This document shows, piece after piece, positions 26,145 through 35,147 of a DNA stretch of 64,000 nt. The notes beneath the pieces were generated by a model. That model saw only the letters and a program-made list of their open reading frames with translations. It was not told the origin of the DNA and did not search any database. How positions within the stretch are numbered: the first letter of the stretch is position 1; the number at the start of each line of letters is the position of its first letter. The DNA is from Polyangiaceae bacterium (GTDB lineage: Bacteria > Myxococcota_A > Polyangia > Polyangiales > Polyangiaceae): assembly GCA_025936115.1 (NCBI GenBank), contig JAICTZ010000002.1:248001-312000 (forward strand), written 5' to 3'. A program made the position numbers and the translations under genes.

Positions 26145-27373
26145 TCCGCGGGCAAGAGCTCGTGGCGCGGCGGGAGCCAGGGCGGTACCCGACGCGGACA
26201 GTTCGTGGGCGGAATAGTTCCCTCGATCTCGGCGAAATCGAGGCCTGGGCTTCGGTCGTAGCGCAGGTCGCCGAGGAGCAACTCGCCGTTGCTTTGGCGG
26301 ATCCAGAACGGCAAGCGCGCCCAGCGCAAGTACGCGCGCGCGTCGCAGTCGTCGCGCCAAAGCTCGCGCAGCTCGGCGAGCGGATGACTCCACTCGGCGT
26401 CCCAGCGTACGCTCGCGGTGCTCGAGAGCGTCGGCACGGACAGATGCAAGCTGTGGCCCGTGGGTTCGAGCTCACAGCTGTCGACGGGTACGAGCTTCGG
26501 CGCAATGGAGACCGTGGCGACGAAGAGCTCGTAGCGTTCCGCGCGCCGGCCCGCCACCATGGCGCTCCAACAGAACGGATTGGACGGCGCGGGTGTGAGA
26601 CTCGCGTCGTCGAGCACGATTGTTTGCGCGCTGTTCGCGGTCGCAGCTTCGTGAACACGGGCGCGCGCGACACGTGAGCCCGTAAAGAAAACGAGCGTAA
26701 TTGACGCTGAAAGGGCTAGCGCGACCCATGTGCGTGCACGCCGCGGCGTCGCGTAAGTCGCCCCTGCGCACGCCGCGGCCGCGAGCGTGAGCGTGAGTGC
26801 CGTCCCCACGCCGGCAAAGCGCGTCACCCAAGCGAGCGCGACTCCCACGAGCACGATCGCGCCGAGCAACATCTTGCCTGCTCTCGATTCACTCGCGAGT
26901 GCCAGCGCCGGAATCGTCGCGACAAGGTAGAGGGGTTCGATGATGAAGATGGCGTCGCCGTAAAACCAGCCCGAATAGAGCGGCCAGAACGGGTGCACGC
27001 CGTAGTTGTTCGAAAAATCCATGGACACGTGGATCCATGGGCCGAAGAGCGAAAGGAGTAGTAGCGGCAGGCGCTCGCTCGAGACGACCGACCGGCGCCA
27101 GAGGCGCGTGAGGACGAAGAAGCTCGCGAGCCCCATCAGCATGCCGACGCCGAGCGTGTGCGTGTGTCCGCGGTGATGCAGCAAATAGCCGAGGCGACCG
27201 GGCGTGACGCCGCGATAGAGGAAGTCGAGATCCGGCAGATTGTTGGCGACGGCGCTCGCCCAGCGCGCGTGGCGCCGAAAGGCGGGGTCGGGCGTGCGGC
27301 CGCGCGGCGTGAGTGCTTCGACCGTGGCATCGGCGACCAGTAGGCCGGCGATGGCGTGCGTGACGTTATCCAT
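26141..27373 (-). CDS. YdjM/DUF457-family membrane-bound metal-dependent hydrolase
   Basis: The product is 410 aa from the ATG at 27373. The N-terminus MDNVTHAIAGLLVADA and the later NNLPDLDFLY and HHRGHTHTLG place it in the YdjM family (PF04307), whose conserved His/Asp residues suggest a membrane-embedded metalloenzyme. Several helices fill residues 65-230. The C-terminal 180 residues are soluble and not part of the core family. It overlaps rarA by 8 bp and the next lipoprotein by 4 bp. Substrate unknown. Confidence 0.83.
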   Translation of the reverse strand: MDNVTHAIAGLLVADATVEALTPRGRTPDPAFRRHARWASAVANNLPDLDFLYRGVTPGRLGYLLHHRGHTHTLGVGMLMGLASFFVLTRLWRRSVVSSERLPLLLLSLFGPWIHVSMDFSNNYGVHPFWPLYSGWFYGDAIFIIEPLYLVATIPALALASESRAGKMLLGAIVLVGVALAWVTRFAGVGTALTLTLAAAACAGATYATPRRARTWVALALSASITLVFFTGSRVARARVHEAATANSAQTIVLDDASLTPAPSNPFCWSAMVAGRRAERYELFVATVSIAPKLVPVDSCELEPTGHSLHLSVPTLSSTASVRWDAEWSHPLAELRELWRDDCDARAYLRWARLPFWIRQSNGELLLGDLRYDRSPGLDFAEIEGTIPPTNCPRRVPPWLPPRHELLPAD

Positions 27374-28742
27374 CGCGTCGGCGCAGCCGCTCGAGCCGCT
27401 CTTTGATCTGTTTTTCGAGCCCCTGCTCCGTCGGCACGTAGAAGCGCGTGCCGGCGAGCTCGTCGGGCAAGTACGTCTCGCCCTCGACGTAGCTGCCCGC
27501 GAAATCGGGCGGGTAGCGATAGCCTTCACCGTAGCCTTCTTCGCGCATCAGGCCCGTCACGGCGTTGCGGAGCTTTTTGGGGACTGGCAGGGCGCCGCGG
27601 TCCTCGATGCTGGCGCGCACGGCGCTCATCGCGGCTTTTACCGCCGCGGACTTCGGACATGCGGCGAGGTAAAGGCAAGCATGCGCCAGCGGGTACGCGC
27701 CTTCGGGCATGCCAATGCGCCGAAACGCCGAGTCCGCGTCGACGGCGACCTGGAGCGCGCGCGGATCGGCGTTGCCCACGTCTTCGCTCGCGAAAATGAT
27801 CAGGCGCCGCAAGAGAAATAGCGGATCGTCGCCGGCCTCGAGCATGCGGAAGAGCCAGTAGAGCGCCGCGTCGGGATCGCTGCCGCGCAGGGATTTGATG
27901 AGGGCGCTCGCGACGTTGTAGTGCTCCTCGCCGCTCTTGTCGTAGAGCAGCGTGCGGTTTTCGCCCGCGCGTTCGACGAGCGTCGTGTCGATCAGCGTTT
28001 CGCCTGCGGGCAAGAGCGCTGTGGTCACGTCGAGCAACCCGAGTGCGCGCCGGGCGTCGCCGCGCGCGGCGCGCGCGATGAGCAAGAGAGCGTCCGGAGC
28101 CGCGCTGAGCCCGCGTTCGCCGAGGCCACGCTCGCGGTCCGTCAGCGCTTGTTCGAGCACTCGCACGATGCTGGCTTCGCTCAACATTTCGAGGCGAAAG
28201 ACGCGGCAGCGCGAGAGCAAAGCCGCGTTGACCGCGAACGACGGGTTCTCCGTGGTCGCCCCGATGAGCGCGATCGTGCCGCTCTCGAGGTGCGGCAAGA
28301 AGGCGTCTTGTTGGCTCTTGTTGAAGCGGTGGATCTCGTCGACGAAGAGCGTCGTGCCGCGGCCGTGATACGCGCGCCGCTCGCGCGCCTGCTCGATGAT
28401 GGCGCGCAGCTCCTGCACGCCGCCGAGCACCGCCGAAAACCCGACGAACTCCGTGCGCGTCCGCCGCGCTATCACGCTCGCGAGCGTCGTCTTGCCCGAT
28501 CCGGGCGGCCCCCACAAAATGATCGACGGCAGCCGATCGCTCTCGATGGTTTCGCGCAGCGGCTTGCCGCGCGCGAGCAGGTGCTCCTGGCCGACGACTT
28601 CGTCGAGCGAACGGGGGCGCATGCGCTCGGCGAGCGGCGCCGGGGGCGCGCCGAACGCGCCGCGTGCGGCAGCGTGGTCGAGCAGCGTAGGTTCCTCGGG
28701 ATCGCTGCGACCGGGACCGGTGCGGCCACGAGCGCGCGCCAC
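27366..28742 (-). CDS. rarA: Replication-associated recombination protein RarA (MgsA)
   Basis: RarA (458 aa) is an AAA+ ATPase related to clamp loaders, acting at stalled forks. Visible: Walker A GPPGSGKTT, Walker B LFVDEIHRFNKSQQDAFLP, sensor 1 IGATTENPSF, an arginine-finger region LLSRCRVF, and the tetramerisation C-domain (YPLAHACLYLAACPKS, GYRYPPDF). The start is the GTG at 28742, 2 bp after the yggS stop. Upstream in-frame sequence is antisense-like and excluded. Confidence 0.94.
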   Translation of the reverse strand: MARARGRTGPGRSDPEEPTLLDHAAARGAFGAPPAPLAERMRPRSLDEVVGQEHLLARGKPLRETIESDRLPSIILWGPPGSGKTTLASVIARRTRTEFVGFSAVLGGVQELRAIIEQARERRAYHGRGTTLFVDEIHRFNKSQQDAFLPHLESGTIALIGATTENPSFAVNAALLSRCRVFRLEMLSEASIVRVLEQALTDRERGLGERGLSAAPDALLLIARAARGDARRALGLLDVTTALLPAGETLIDTTLVERAGENRTLLYDKSGEEHYNVASALIKSLRGSDPDAALYWLFRMLEAGDDPLFLLRRLIIFASEDVGNADPRALQVAVDADSAFRRIGMPEGAYPLAHACLYLAACPKSAAVKAAMSAVRASIEDRGALPVPKKLRNAVTGLMREEGYGEGYRYPPDFAGSYVEGETYLPDELAGTRFYVPTEQGLEKQIKERLERLRRRDG

Positions 28743-28744
28743 AA

Positions 28745-29500
28745 TCAGCCGTCCTTCGCGGGGCGCGGCTTTCGCGCGCCGAAAATCGCCGTACCGACGC
28801 GCACGAGCGTCGCGCCGGCGGCGATGGCGTGCTCGAAGTCGGCGGTCATGCCCATGCTGAGCTCCGGCAAACGCGCTGTCCCGCCGTGCTCTTCCCGCAG
28901 CCGCGCGAGCGCGTCGAAATACGGCCGCGACGCCCGCGGATCCTCGCTGAACGGCGGCACGCACATGAGCCCGACGACGCGCACGCCTTCCGTGTGTTCA
29001 GCCAAGGCAAGCAGCGCTCCGAGCTCGCCGGGTGGCAAGCCGCTCTTCTGAGCCTCGCCGGCGATGCTCACCTCCACGAGCAGCGGCAAACGTCCGTCAC
29101 CGCCGAAGGCGCGCCGCGCGGCCGGCACCTCCCGCCCGACCGCGCGGCGGCCGAGCTCGCCGAGGAGCGCGGATGAATCCACGGAGTGAACGGCGACGGC
29201 GTGCTCGACGACGTGCTTCACCTTGTTGCGCTGCAAGTGTCCGATCAGGTGAAAGCGGAGCTCGGGCAAGTCACGCAAAGCGTCCGACTTCTGCGCCAGC
29301 TCCTGCACGTAATTCTCGCCGAAATCGCGCTGTCCGAGCGCGTAAGCCGCTCGCACGAGCGACGCCGGCTGGCCCTTCGACACCGCGAGGAGCCGCACCG
29401 GACGCGCCGTGGCGGCGCCGATTCTTTCCCGAATCGCGCGCAAGCGTTCGGCGAGCGCGACGCGCTCCTCGGCAGTCACCGCGTCCGCGTCGGGCGCCAC
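28745..29500 (-). CDS. yggS: YggS-family pyridoxal phosphate homeostasis protein
   Basis: The product (251 aa) is a single-domain alanine-racemase-like PLP barrel. RLLAVSKGQ holds the PLP lysine, and FGENYVQELAQK, LRFHLIGHLQRNK and ELSMGMTADFEHAI are the family signatures. YggS/PROSC proteins buffer PLP and affect amino-acid metabolism. The GTG at 29500 starts 4 bp after the upstream sctQ-like stop. Tight spacing ties it to rarA downstream. Confidence 0.93.
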   Translation of the reverse strand: MAPDADAVTAEERVALAERLRAIRERIGAATARPVRLLAVSKGQPASLVRAAYALGQRDFGENYVQELAQKSDALRDLPELRFHLIGHLQRNKVKHVVEHAVAVHSVDSSALLGELGRRAVGREVPAARRAFGGDGRLPLLVEVSIAGEAQKSGLPPGELGALLALAEHTEGVRVVGLMCVPPFSEDPRASRPYFDALARLREEHGGTARLPELSMGMTADFEHAIAAGATLVRVGTAIFGARKPRPAKDG

Positions 29501-29504
29501 GTGC

Positions 29505-30590
29505 TCACCGCTCCGGCTGATTGCCGACGAGCTCACGCACCCGTACGCCGACCTCGCCGTCCACGTCGACGAGCTCGCCGCGTGCAACGACGCGACCGGC
29601 CACGCGTAAAATCACCGGCTCTGCAACGCGCCGCCCGGTCTCGATCACGTCGCCTATTCGGAGCTTGGCCCAATCGGCGGCCGTCATGCTCACGCTGCCG
29701 AGCTCGATGCGCACGATGACGGGCGCTTCGAGCGCTGCGTCCACCAGCGTCTGATTCATGTCGTCCGCGTCGGACATGGCCTTGGGGGTCGAGTCCGGCG
29801 CATCCGGCAGAAGCTCGACGGTTTCTCCCCGTAGCACGAGACGGCCGTCGGGCGGCAGCTCGACCGCGACGCCGCGCTCGGCCGCCGCGGCCGCGAGCAC
29901 CCCACGCCCAGAGCCGCGCGCATCGACCCACGCCCGTTCGCCCGGCATGAAGGCAGTGCCGGGTGCGAGGCGCTCGAGCTCGTCGCGTGTCACGAGTGAG
30001 CGGGCGACGACGAGCGGCACGTCGAGGGGCAGATCGCCGAGGCGCGCCGGGTCGGGTGCTGCGGCGCCGTGAGTCGGCGCCGCAGCGAGCGCGCTGAGGG
30101 CGTATGCGGCGAAGGCGCGTCCGTCGACGCTCACTTTCGCGAGCGCGCAGAGTGCATCGTCGCGCGCGGCGAGCGGCGTCACGAGCGTGACTGGTTCACT
30201 CGTGACACGCCGAGCCACCTCGACAGCCAGTGCCGCAAACGCCCCGACGACGCTCGCCTCGAGCTCCGCACCCGGTCGCCCGAGCGCGAATGGTCGCGCC
30301 AAAATACGCTCGAGCAGCGCGGTCACGAGCGCCGGCTCCGCGCCGATCGTCACGCTGCCCCCCCCGAGGGCGAGTCCCACTTCCGTGAGCTCGCGCGGCG
30401 GCTTTCCGACGCGTAGCGTCGTGACCGAGACGTCGATGTTGGCGCCCAAGAGCGCTGCGAGGGCCCGGGCGAGCTCGTCCGGACGCACCGCGGCCGCGTG
30501 TTCCCGGAGCCTCCCGAGCTGCTTTACCGCTGCGCGCGGCACGCGCTCGAGAGCCTGCCAGGGATAGGGTCGAACGCTCACGGCCGGCAT
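29505..30590 (-). CDS. SctQ/FliN-like type III secretion C-ring protein (orphan)
   Basis: The product is 361 aa. The last half holds two SpoA (FliMN_C-like) domains: a divergent one about 190-265 (LPLDVPLVVARSLVTRDEL...GRLVLRGETVELL) and a canonical one about 285-350 (PVIVRIELGSVSMTAADWAK...RGELVDVDGEVGVRV). That duplicated layout is typical of SctQ/YscQ, the cytoplasmic sorting-platform ring. The N-terminal half matches SctQ-like FliM_N-less regions. No other secretion or flagellar gene lies in the window. The ATG at 30590 is preferred over one 24 bp upstream. Confidence 0.78.
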   Translation of the reverse strand: MPAVSVRPYPWQALERVPRAAVKQLGRLREHAAAVRPDELARALAALLGANIDVSVTTLRVGKPPRELTEVGLALGGGSVTIGAEPALVTALLERILARPFALGRPGAELEASVVGAFAALAVEVARRVTSEPVTLVTPLAARDDALCALAKVSVDGRAFAAYALSALAAAPTHGAAAPDPARLGDLPLDVPLVVARSLVTRDELERLAPGTAFMPGERAWVDARGSGRGVLAAAAAERGVAVELPPDGRLVLRGETVELLPDAPDSTPKAMSDADDMNQTLVDAALEAPVIVRIELGSVSMTAADWAKLRIGDVIETGRRVAEPVILRVAGRVVARGELVDVDGEVGVRVRELVGNQPER

Positions 30591-30606
30591 CGTAGAGCCC
30601 CAATTC

Positions 30607-30623
30607 ATCCACAACCTGTGGAT
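30607..30623. promoter_or_regulatory. Palindromic pair of DnaA-box-like sites
   Basis: ATCCACA-ACC-TGTGGAT is a perfect 7-bp inverted repeat between divergent sctQ-like and TPR genes. Each arm extends to a DnaA-box-like 9-mer (TCATCCACA at 30605-30613 and, on the minus strand, CAATCCACA). It may be a DnaA-responsive or dedicated repressor operator. Confidence 0.5.
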
Positions 30624-30707
30624 TGTCTGCTGGGCAAATGAGTGACACGCGATAAGGCCGAAATCATGCGGCTTTTTGCGCTCGAAGGTCGTGTTAGCCT
30701 TGACCCG

Positions 30708-31370
30708 ATGCCGCGTCTGACCCCCGTTCGACTCGCGTTGGTCACGATGGCTGTGAGTCTCCCGGCCTTGGCGCAGAGCTCCGCCGGAGCCCCTACTTCT
30801 CAGGCGACAGCGGCCTCTCCCCCGGCGGCTGCCTCCGTCGTCGCCCCCGCGGCGCCCGCGTCGACGGCAGCCCCGTCAAACGCTCCGAAACCCGGGCCGA
30901 GCCCGTACTCCGCGCTCGTGCAAAAGGGCGATCGCGCCTACCTGACGCACGACTACGACGCTGCCATCGCCGCCTATCGCGAGGAAATCCAAAAGAACCC
31001 GAACGGCGCGCTCGGTCATTACCGCCTCGGGGAGGTCGAGCTCGCGAAGGGCAACTTCGAAGAGGCGGAGAAATCTTGGCAGACGGCCTTGCGCGTCGCC
31101 GGCAAGGACGAAGGGACGAAGAGCAAGCTCCTCTTGGTGCTCGCGGATCTCAAGGAACGACAAAAGGCCTACGACGAAGCCGTTGCGCGCTGGAAGACAT
31201 GCGCCGATCACGCCCAAACGACGGGCACCGGTTACCCGGCAACAGCGACCGAACGTATCAAGCGCGCAGACGAGTGGAAGAAGATCTCGGCCGACGCGGC
31301 GGAAGTGAAGGCGCGCATCGAGAAGCGCGTGCAGGAAGCCGACGAGTCGATGAAGAAGAGCTCGAAGTAG
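30708..31370 (+). CDS. Secreted TPR protein
   Basis: The product is 220 aa. The ATG at 30708 gives a signal peptide (MPRLTPVRLALVTMAVSLPALAQ-type, cleavage after ALA). An Ala/Pro-rich linker to about residue 62 precedes two to three TPR units (GDRAYLTHDYDAAIAAYREE, GHYRLGEVELAKGNFEEAEKSW, ADLKERQKAYDEAVARW), and the C-terminus is a charged helix. It is a likely periplasmic adaptor. An earlier start at 30642 would hide the signal peptide. It ends 3 bp from the convergent transglutaminase-like gene. Confidence 0.78.
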   Translation: MPRLTPVRLALVTMAVSLPALAQSSAGAPTSQATAASPPAAASVVAPAAPASTAAPSNAPKPGPSPYSALVQKGDRAYLTHDYDAAIAAYREEIQKNPNGALGHYRLGEVELAKGNFEEAEKSWQTALRVAGKDEGTKSKLLLVLADLKERQKAYDEAVARWKTCADHAQTTGTGYPATATERIKRADEWKKISADAAEVKARIEKRVQEADESMKKSSK

Positions 31371-31373
31371 CCG

Positions 31374-34300
31374 CTACTTGCCGATTTTGACGCGCACGCT
31401 GCCGGCGAGCGCTTCGTCGGCGCGGCGCGTGAAGTCGAGGAACGACGGGTACTCGTTCGGCTGAATGCGGCCGGCCGGCAACGTCACGTGGCGTTCGAAC
31501 AGGAGCGTCTGGCCCTTCACGCTGTCTTCGACGTCGACTTTGCGTTCGCCGTCCGCGAGCTTGTTCGGCGTGACGGCCGTTTGGACGCTCGCGCCCGGCG
31601 GCAGCTCCACGCTGATTTTCACGTCCTGCGAGATCGATTCGACGATGAGCAGCGGCGTTTGCCGAACGGGCAAGGTCGCGAACTGGCTCAAGCGCGGCGT
31701 GAAGGCGGGCGGCGCGACGAGCAGCGTAGAGCCGACCATTTGCGCGAACGAGCGGGCGCGCGAGCGCGTGACGATGCGGATGGGTGCGTCGGGGTCGGCG
31801 ACGCCTTCGATGTGGTACTGGACGAGCTCGACGCCGCGTAGCGCCGAACCGAGCAAGCGACCCTCGAGCGCGTCGCGGATCTGACGCTCGGGGAGTTGCG
31901 CGAGAACCGTGCGGAGGCCGGTCGCGTACTTGCCCTGAAAGGTCTGCACGAGGTCGACCGTCGCGGAGCCGTCCGGCGCGAGCGTGGCCGTGCCCTCGGT
32001 GGAGGCGCGATCGAGCGCGCCCGCCGCCGGAGATACGGTCTTTTCCATGTGATCGCCCAGGAACACGACGGCCGGCATGCCGCGGACTTCGGCGGGCACG
32101 TAGCCGAAGGGCGCGTGCTTGGAACCGAGCGTGAGCCAGAGATCGCCCTTCTCGCTGCGGACGCGCAGGAGCGGCTGCGTGTACTGCATCGAGCTCGAGA
32201 AGGGTCCGGTTGGCGGCAGCGTGAGCCGGTTCTGCACGACGGCGTAGTCGGCTTGGATCCCGAGCGAGCGGCAGAGCGCGAGGTAGCCGCGCCAGAGGTT
32301 ACCGTTCTTGCTCACGACGACGCGGCGGCCGTCGGACTCCTGGCCTTCTTCCACGTTGGCCGTGATCCAATGGTAGAGCTTCTTCGCGCGTTCGGCGCGC
32401 GCCGCGGGTGGCAGCGGCGCGACGACGTGCTCGGCGATTTTGCTGACTCGTGGATCGATGGGCGTCAGATCGTCCGCCGAATCGGCGAGCGCGCGCAGCG
32501 TCGCGTCGAGCGAGACACCCCAACCGATCTGCACGCTGGGCAAAAACTCCGTAATGGGCGCCCCGAACGGCTCGACGGGCGCGGCGGGGCTCTTATCGAC
32601 ACGCCAGCGCCGCACGGTGAGCCCGCTGCCTTCCGTGATGGCCGGCGGCGGCACGTCGTTCTTCGTCTCGATTTGAAGGGTCTTGTCCGTCGGAGAAATC
32701 ACGACGAACTCGCTGCGCGCGTACGCGATGTTCTCCTCGCGGAAGAACCAGCGCGGGCCGATGTAGTGCACGCCGTGCCGCCCGTCGCCTTCGTTGCTCT
32801 CGATGCGCTCGGTCTCGATGTAATCGCCGACCTCGAGGTGCGGCATCGTCACGGTGGGCTTGCCCTGCACGACCTCGGGCTCGAGCACGCTGCCGTCCTG
32901 CTTGAGCACCCGCAGCTTCAAGAAGCGACCGGCGCGCAGCGGCTGCTCCGCCATGTCGCCGATCGCCTCCGCCGTCTGCACGCGCACGATCTCGTGTTCG
33001 AGCAAGCGACTCGAGCCGTCGCTGTGGATCCAGAGCGCGGAGTAGTCGAGGACGCGCGCGGCGGTGCCGCTCATGTCCTGTTTTTTGTGCTCGAATTCGC
33101 GGATCACCGTCGCGGTGTCGATGCGGTACGGCTCGAGCTCGGTCGCGCCGTCGACGAGATCGAGCGCGGCTTCGAGGCGCGCGGTGGGTGCGCCGTGCTC
33201 GACGGATTCGACGACCGCTTTGATGAGCGCCGTCTTGTCACCCTGAGCGAAGCGGGCGTCGGCGAGCGCGAGGCGCGGCTCGTCCTGGCGCGGATCCTTC
33301 GCGATCGCAGCCTCGAGCTTCTTCCAAGTCTCGGCTTCGTTGCCGGCGCGCACCATCACGTCATGGATGCGTTCGGCGATGTCCTTGCGATCGGGGCGGC
33401 GTTTGCCGAGCCGCTCGAGCTCGGCAAGTGCGGCCTTGTAATCGGCGCGTTCGAGCGCGCGGCCGAGCGCGATTTCGTTGTCGGGATCGAGCTCGAGAAT
33501 GCGCTTGACGAGCGCGTCGGCCTTGTCGGGTTCGCCGCGCTGATCGTGCACGATCACGGCTTGTTCGAGCGCGTCCGGATCGTCGGGGAAGCGCTGCTCG
33601 AGGCGGAGCGCCGCCGCGGCGAACTCCGCCGACCAACCGAGCTGGTGATAGAGCTCGGCGAGCTCGCTCAAAACGGCGGGTACGTCCGGAAATTGATCGA
33701 CGAGCGTTGCCACGTCGCGCGCCGACTCGATGGGCCCAGTTTGCTCTGCTTCGGCGCCCGCGATCGCGAGCCGCGGCTGCCAGAGCCGCGCGTCCTTCTT
33801 GACGGCGCGTTCGCCCAGCTCGCGCGACAGATCCCGCCGCTGCGCGTCCGCGTAAACGGGATCGTCTTGCACGAAGGACGCGGCCGCCGAGAGTGACGGC
33901 CCGGTTGCGTGCTCGACGTCGGCGACGAGCGGATCGATCAGCACGGAGGCCACGTCGGATTGATCGTCGATCTCGGCGACCTGGGCGCCGAAGAAGCGCA
34001 CGAGATCGTCGCCGGGATCCTTGACACCGTGCGCGTCGACCCACGCGTCGAGCACGTTGTCGGGCGTGATGCTGCGCGGCGCGCGCGCGAGGTAGGGACG
34101 TGTCGGTTCGGCGCTGCTCGGCTTGCCGTAGGGCCTGCCGTCCGGATAAAGCACGCGGATCGACGTGCTCGGCGCGCCGAGCTTCGCCACGATGCGATGC
34201 CGTCCGGCGTCGAGGCCGAGCCGCACGCCGAAGCGGAGCCACGCGCCCCATTCGCGCAAATCACGCCGTAAGACGAGGGTGTCGTCGACCCACACCGCGA

Positions 34301-35147
34301 ACGCGCCCTGCACGGCGACCAAGAGCTCGCCCGGCTGGTCGACGTCGAAGAACGTCTCCGCGTACGCGATGCCCTCGGGCAACGGCTCGTCGGCGCTCAC
34401 GGTGCAACCGTGCGTCACCGTCTTGAGCACGCGCGGCGCCTCGCCCGTTTCGGGGTCCGGCTCCCAGCGCGCGGCCCACGCCCCCGGCGCCTCGGCCGCG
34501 AACGGCCTCAGCGTGTCGCGCGGCGTGTTGCGCCCGAAGGGACCTGCGAGCCGCAGTTCCGTCATGCAGCCCTGCTGCTCGGCGACCTGCTTGTCGGCGC
34601 CGACGACCGCCGCGGCGCGCGTCTCCTCCGCCCACCACTCGGCGAGCTCGAGGCGCGCGCGCCAGCCGATTTTGCCGGGCGCGCGCAAGAGGCCCTCGAC
34701 CGCCGCGTGGTTCTTCTTCCAAAAGTTCGGCGACGCATGCCGATAGCCGGCGGCGTCGTGAGCCGCGAGCCAGGCGAACAGAGGCGCGCGGGGATCGCTC
34801 GAGGCTCGCGCGGCTTCCACCACGTCGAGCAGCGACGCCGACACGCGCGAGAGTCGACCGTGCTGGCCGTCGTCGAACCCGCGCGCGAGGCTCGCAAGGA
34901 GCCCACGCCCGCCGAGTTCAGCGAGTCGCTTGCGCGCCTTCTCGGCTTCGCGCGCGTCCCCGCCCGGCGATACGAGCTCGCCGAGCAGCCAGCGCCCCAC
35001 CGCCTCCGGATCCTTCTCTTTCGCCGCCGAACGGCGCAGCTCGGCGACCTTGGGCTGAGGGACGCGCTGCTCGGTCGCGCACGCGCCGAGCGCGAGCGCC
35101 GCCGTCAGAGCGAGCGCTGCGCGCATCGTCAAACTCCGTCGTTTCAT
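31374..35147 (-). CDS. Giant TPR/DUF3857 lipoprotein with degenerate transglutaminase region
   Basis: The product is 1257 aa. A signal peptide ends in the lipobox ALGAC. Residues up to about 400 form an N-terminal region with a carbohydrate-binding-like beta module. TPR-like repeats follow (about 440-680), then a DUF3857 domain (VLDYSALWIHSDGSSRLLEHE...GDYIETERIE) and a transglutaminase-like region. In the last, where active homologs have GDCKDKA, this protein reads KNGNLWRGYLALCRSLG, so the catalytic Cys appears to be Asn and activity is doubtful. A DUF2135/beta C-terminal region ends the chain. It overlaps its paralog by 4 bp (ATGA). Periplasmic scaffold or substrate-binding role is inference. 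Confidence 0.82.
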   Translation of the reverse strand: MKRRSLTMRAALALTAALALGACATEQRVPQPKVAELRRSAAKEKDPEAVGRWLLGELVSPGGDAREAEKARKRLAELGGRGLLASLARGFDDGQHGRLSRVSASLLDVVEAARASSDPRAPLFAWLAAHDAAGYRHASPNFWKKNHAAVEGLLRAPGKIGWRARLELAEWWAEETRAAAVVGADKQVAEQQGCMTELRLAGPFGRNTPRDTLRPFAAEAPGAWAARWEPDPETGEAPRVLKTVTHGCTVSADEPLPEGIAYAETFFDVDQPGELLVAVQGAFAVWVDDTLVLRRDLREWGAWLRFGVRLGLDAGRHRIVAKLGAPSTSIRVLYPDGRPYGKPSSAEPTRPYLARAPRSITPDNVLDAWVDAHGVKDPGDDLVRFFGAQVAEIDDQSDVASVLIDPLVADVEHATGPSLSAAASFVQDDPVYADAQRRDLSRELGERAVKKDARLWQPRLAIAGAEAEQTGPIESARDVATLVDQFPDVPAVLSELAELYHQLGWSAEFAAAALRLEQRFPDDPDALEQAVIVHDQRGEPDKADALVKRILELDPDNEIALGRALERADYKAALAELERLGKRRPDRKDIAERIHDVMVRAGNEAETWKKLEAAIAKDPRQDEPRLALADARFAQGDKTALIKAVVESVEHGAPTARLEAALDLVDGATELEPYRIDTATVIREFEHKKQDMSGTAARVLDYSALWIHSDGSSRLLEHEIVRVQTAEAIGDMAEQPLRAGRFLKLRVLKQDGSVLEPEVVQGKPTVTMPHLEVGDYIETERIESNEGDGRHGVHYIGPRWFFREENIAYARSEFVVISPTDKTLQIETKNDVPPPAITEGSGLTVRRWRVDKSPAAPVEPFGAPITEFLPSVQIGWGVSLDATLRALADSADDLTPIDPRVSKIAEHVVAPLPPAARAERAKKLYHWITANVEEGQESDGRRVVVSKNGNLWRGYLALCRSLGIQADYAVVQNRLTLPPTGPFSSSMQYTQPLLRVRSEKGDLWLTLGSKHAPFGYVPAEVRGMPAVVFLGDHMEKTVSPAAGALDRASTEGTATLAPDGSATVDLVQTFQGKYATGLRTVLAQLPERQIRDALEGRLLGSALRGVELVQYHIEGVADPDAPIRIVTRSRARSFAQMVGSTLLVAPPAFTPRLSQFATLPVRQTPLLIVESISQDVKISVELPPGASVQTAVTPNKLADGERKVDVEDSVKGQTLLFERHVTLPAGRIQPNEYPSFLDFTRRADEALAGSVRVKIGK

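Noticed and set aside
31896..33896. A 666-codon open frame on the plus strand.
   Set aside because: It is the antisense of the transglutaminase-like lipoprotein gene; composition is Arg/Glu/Asp/Gly noise and no motif is present.
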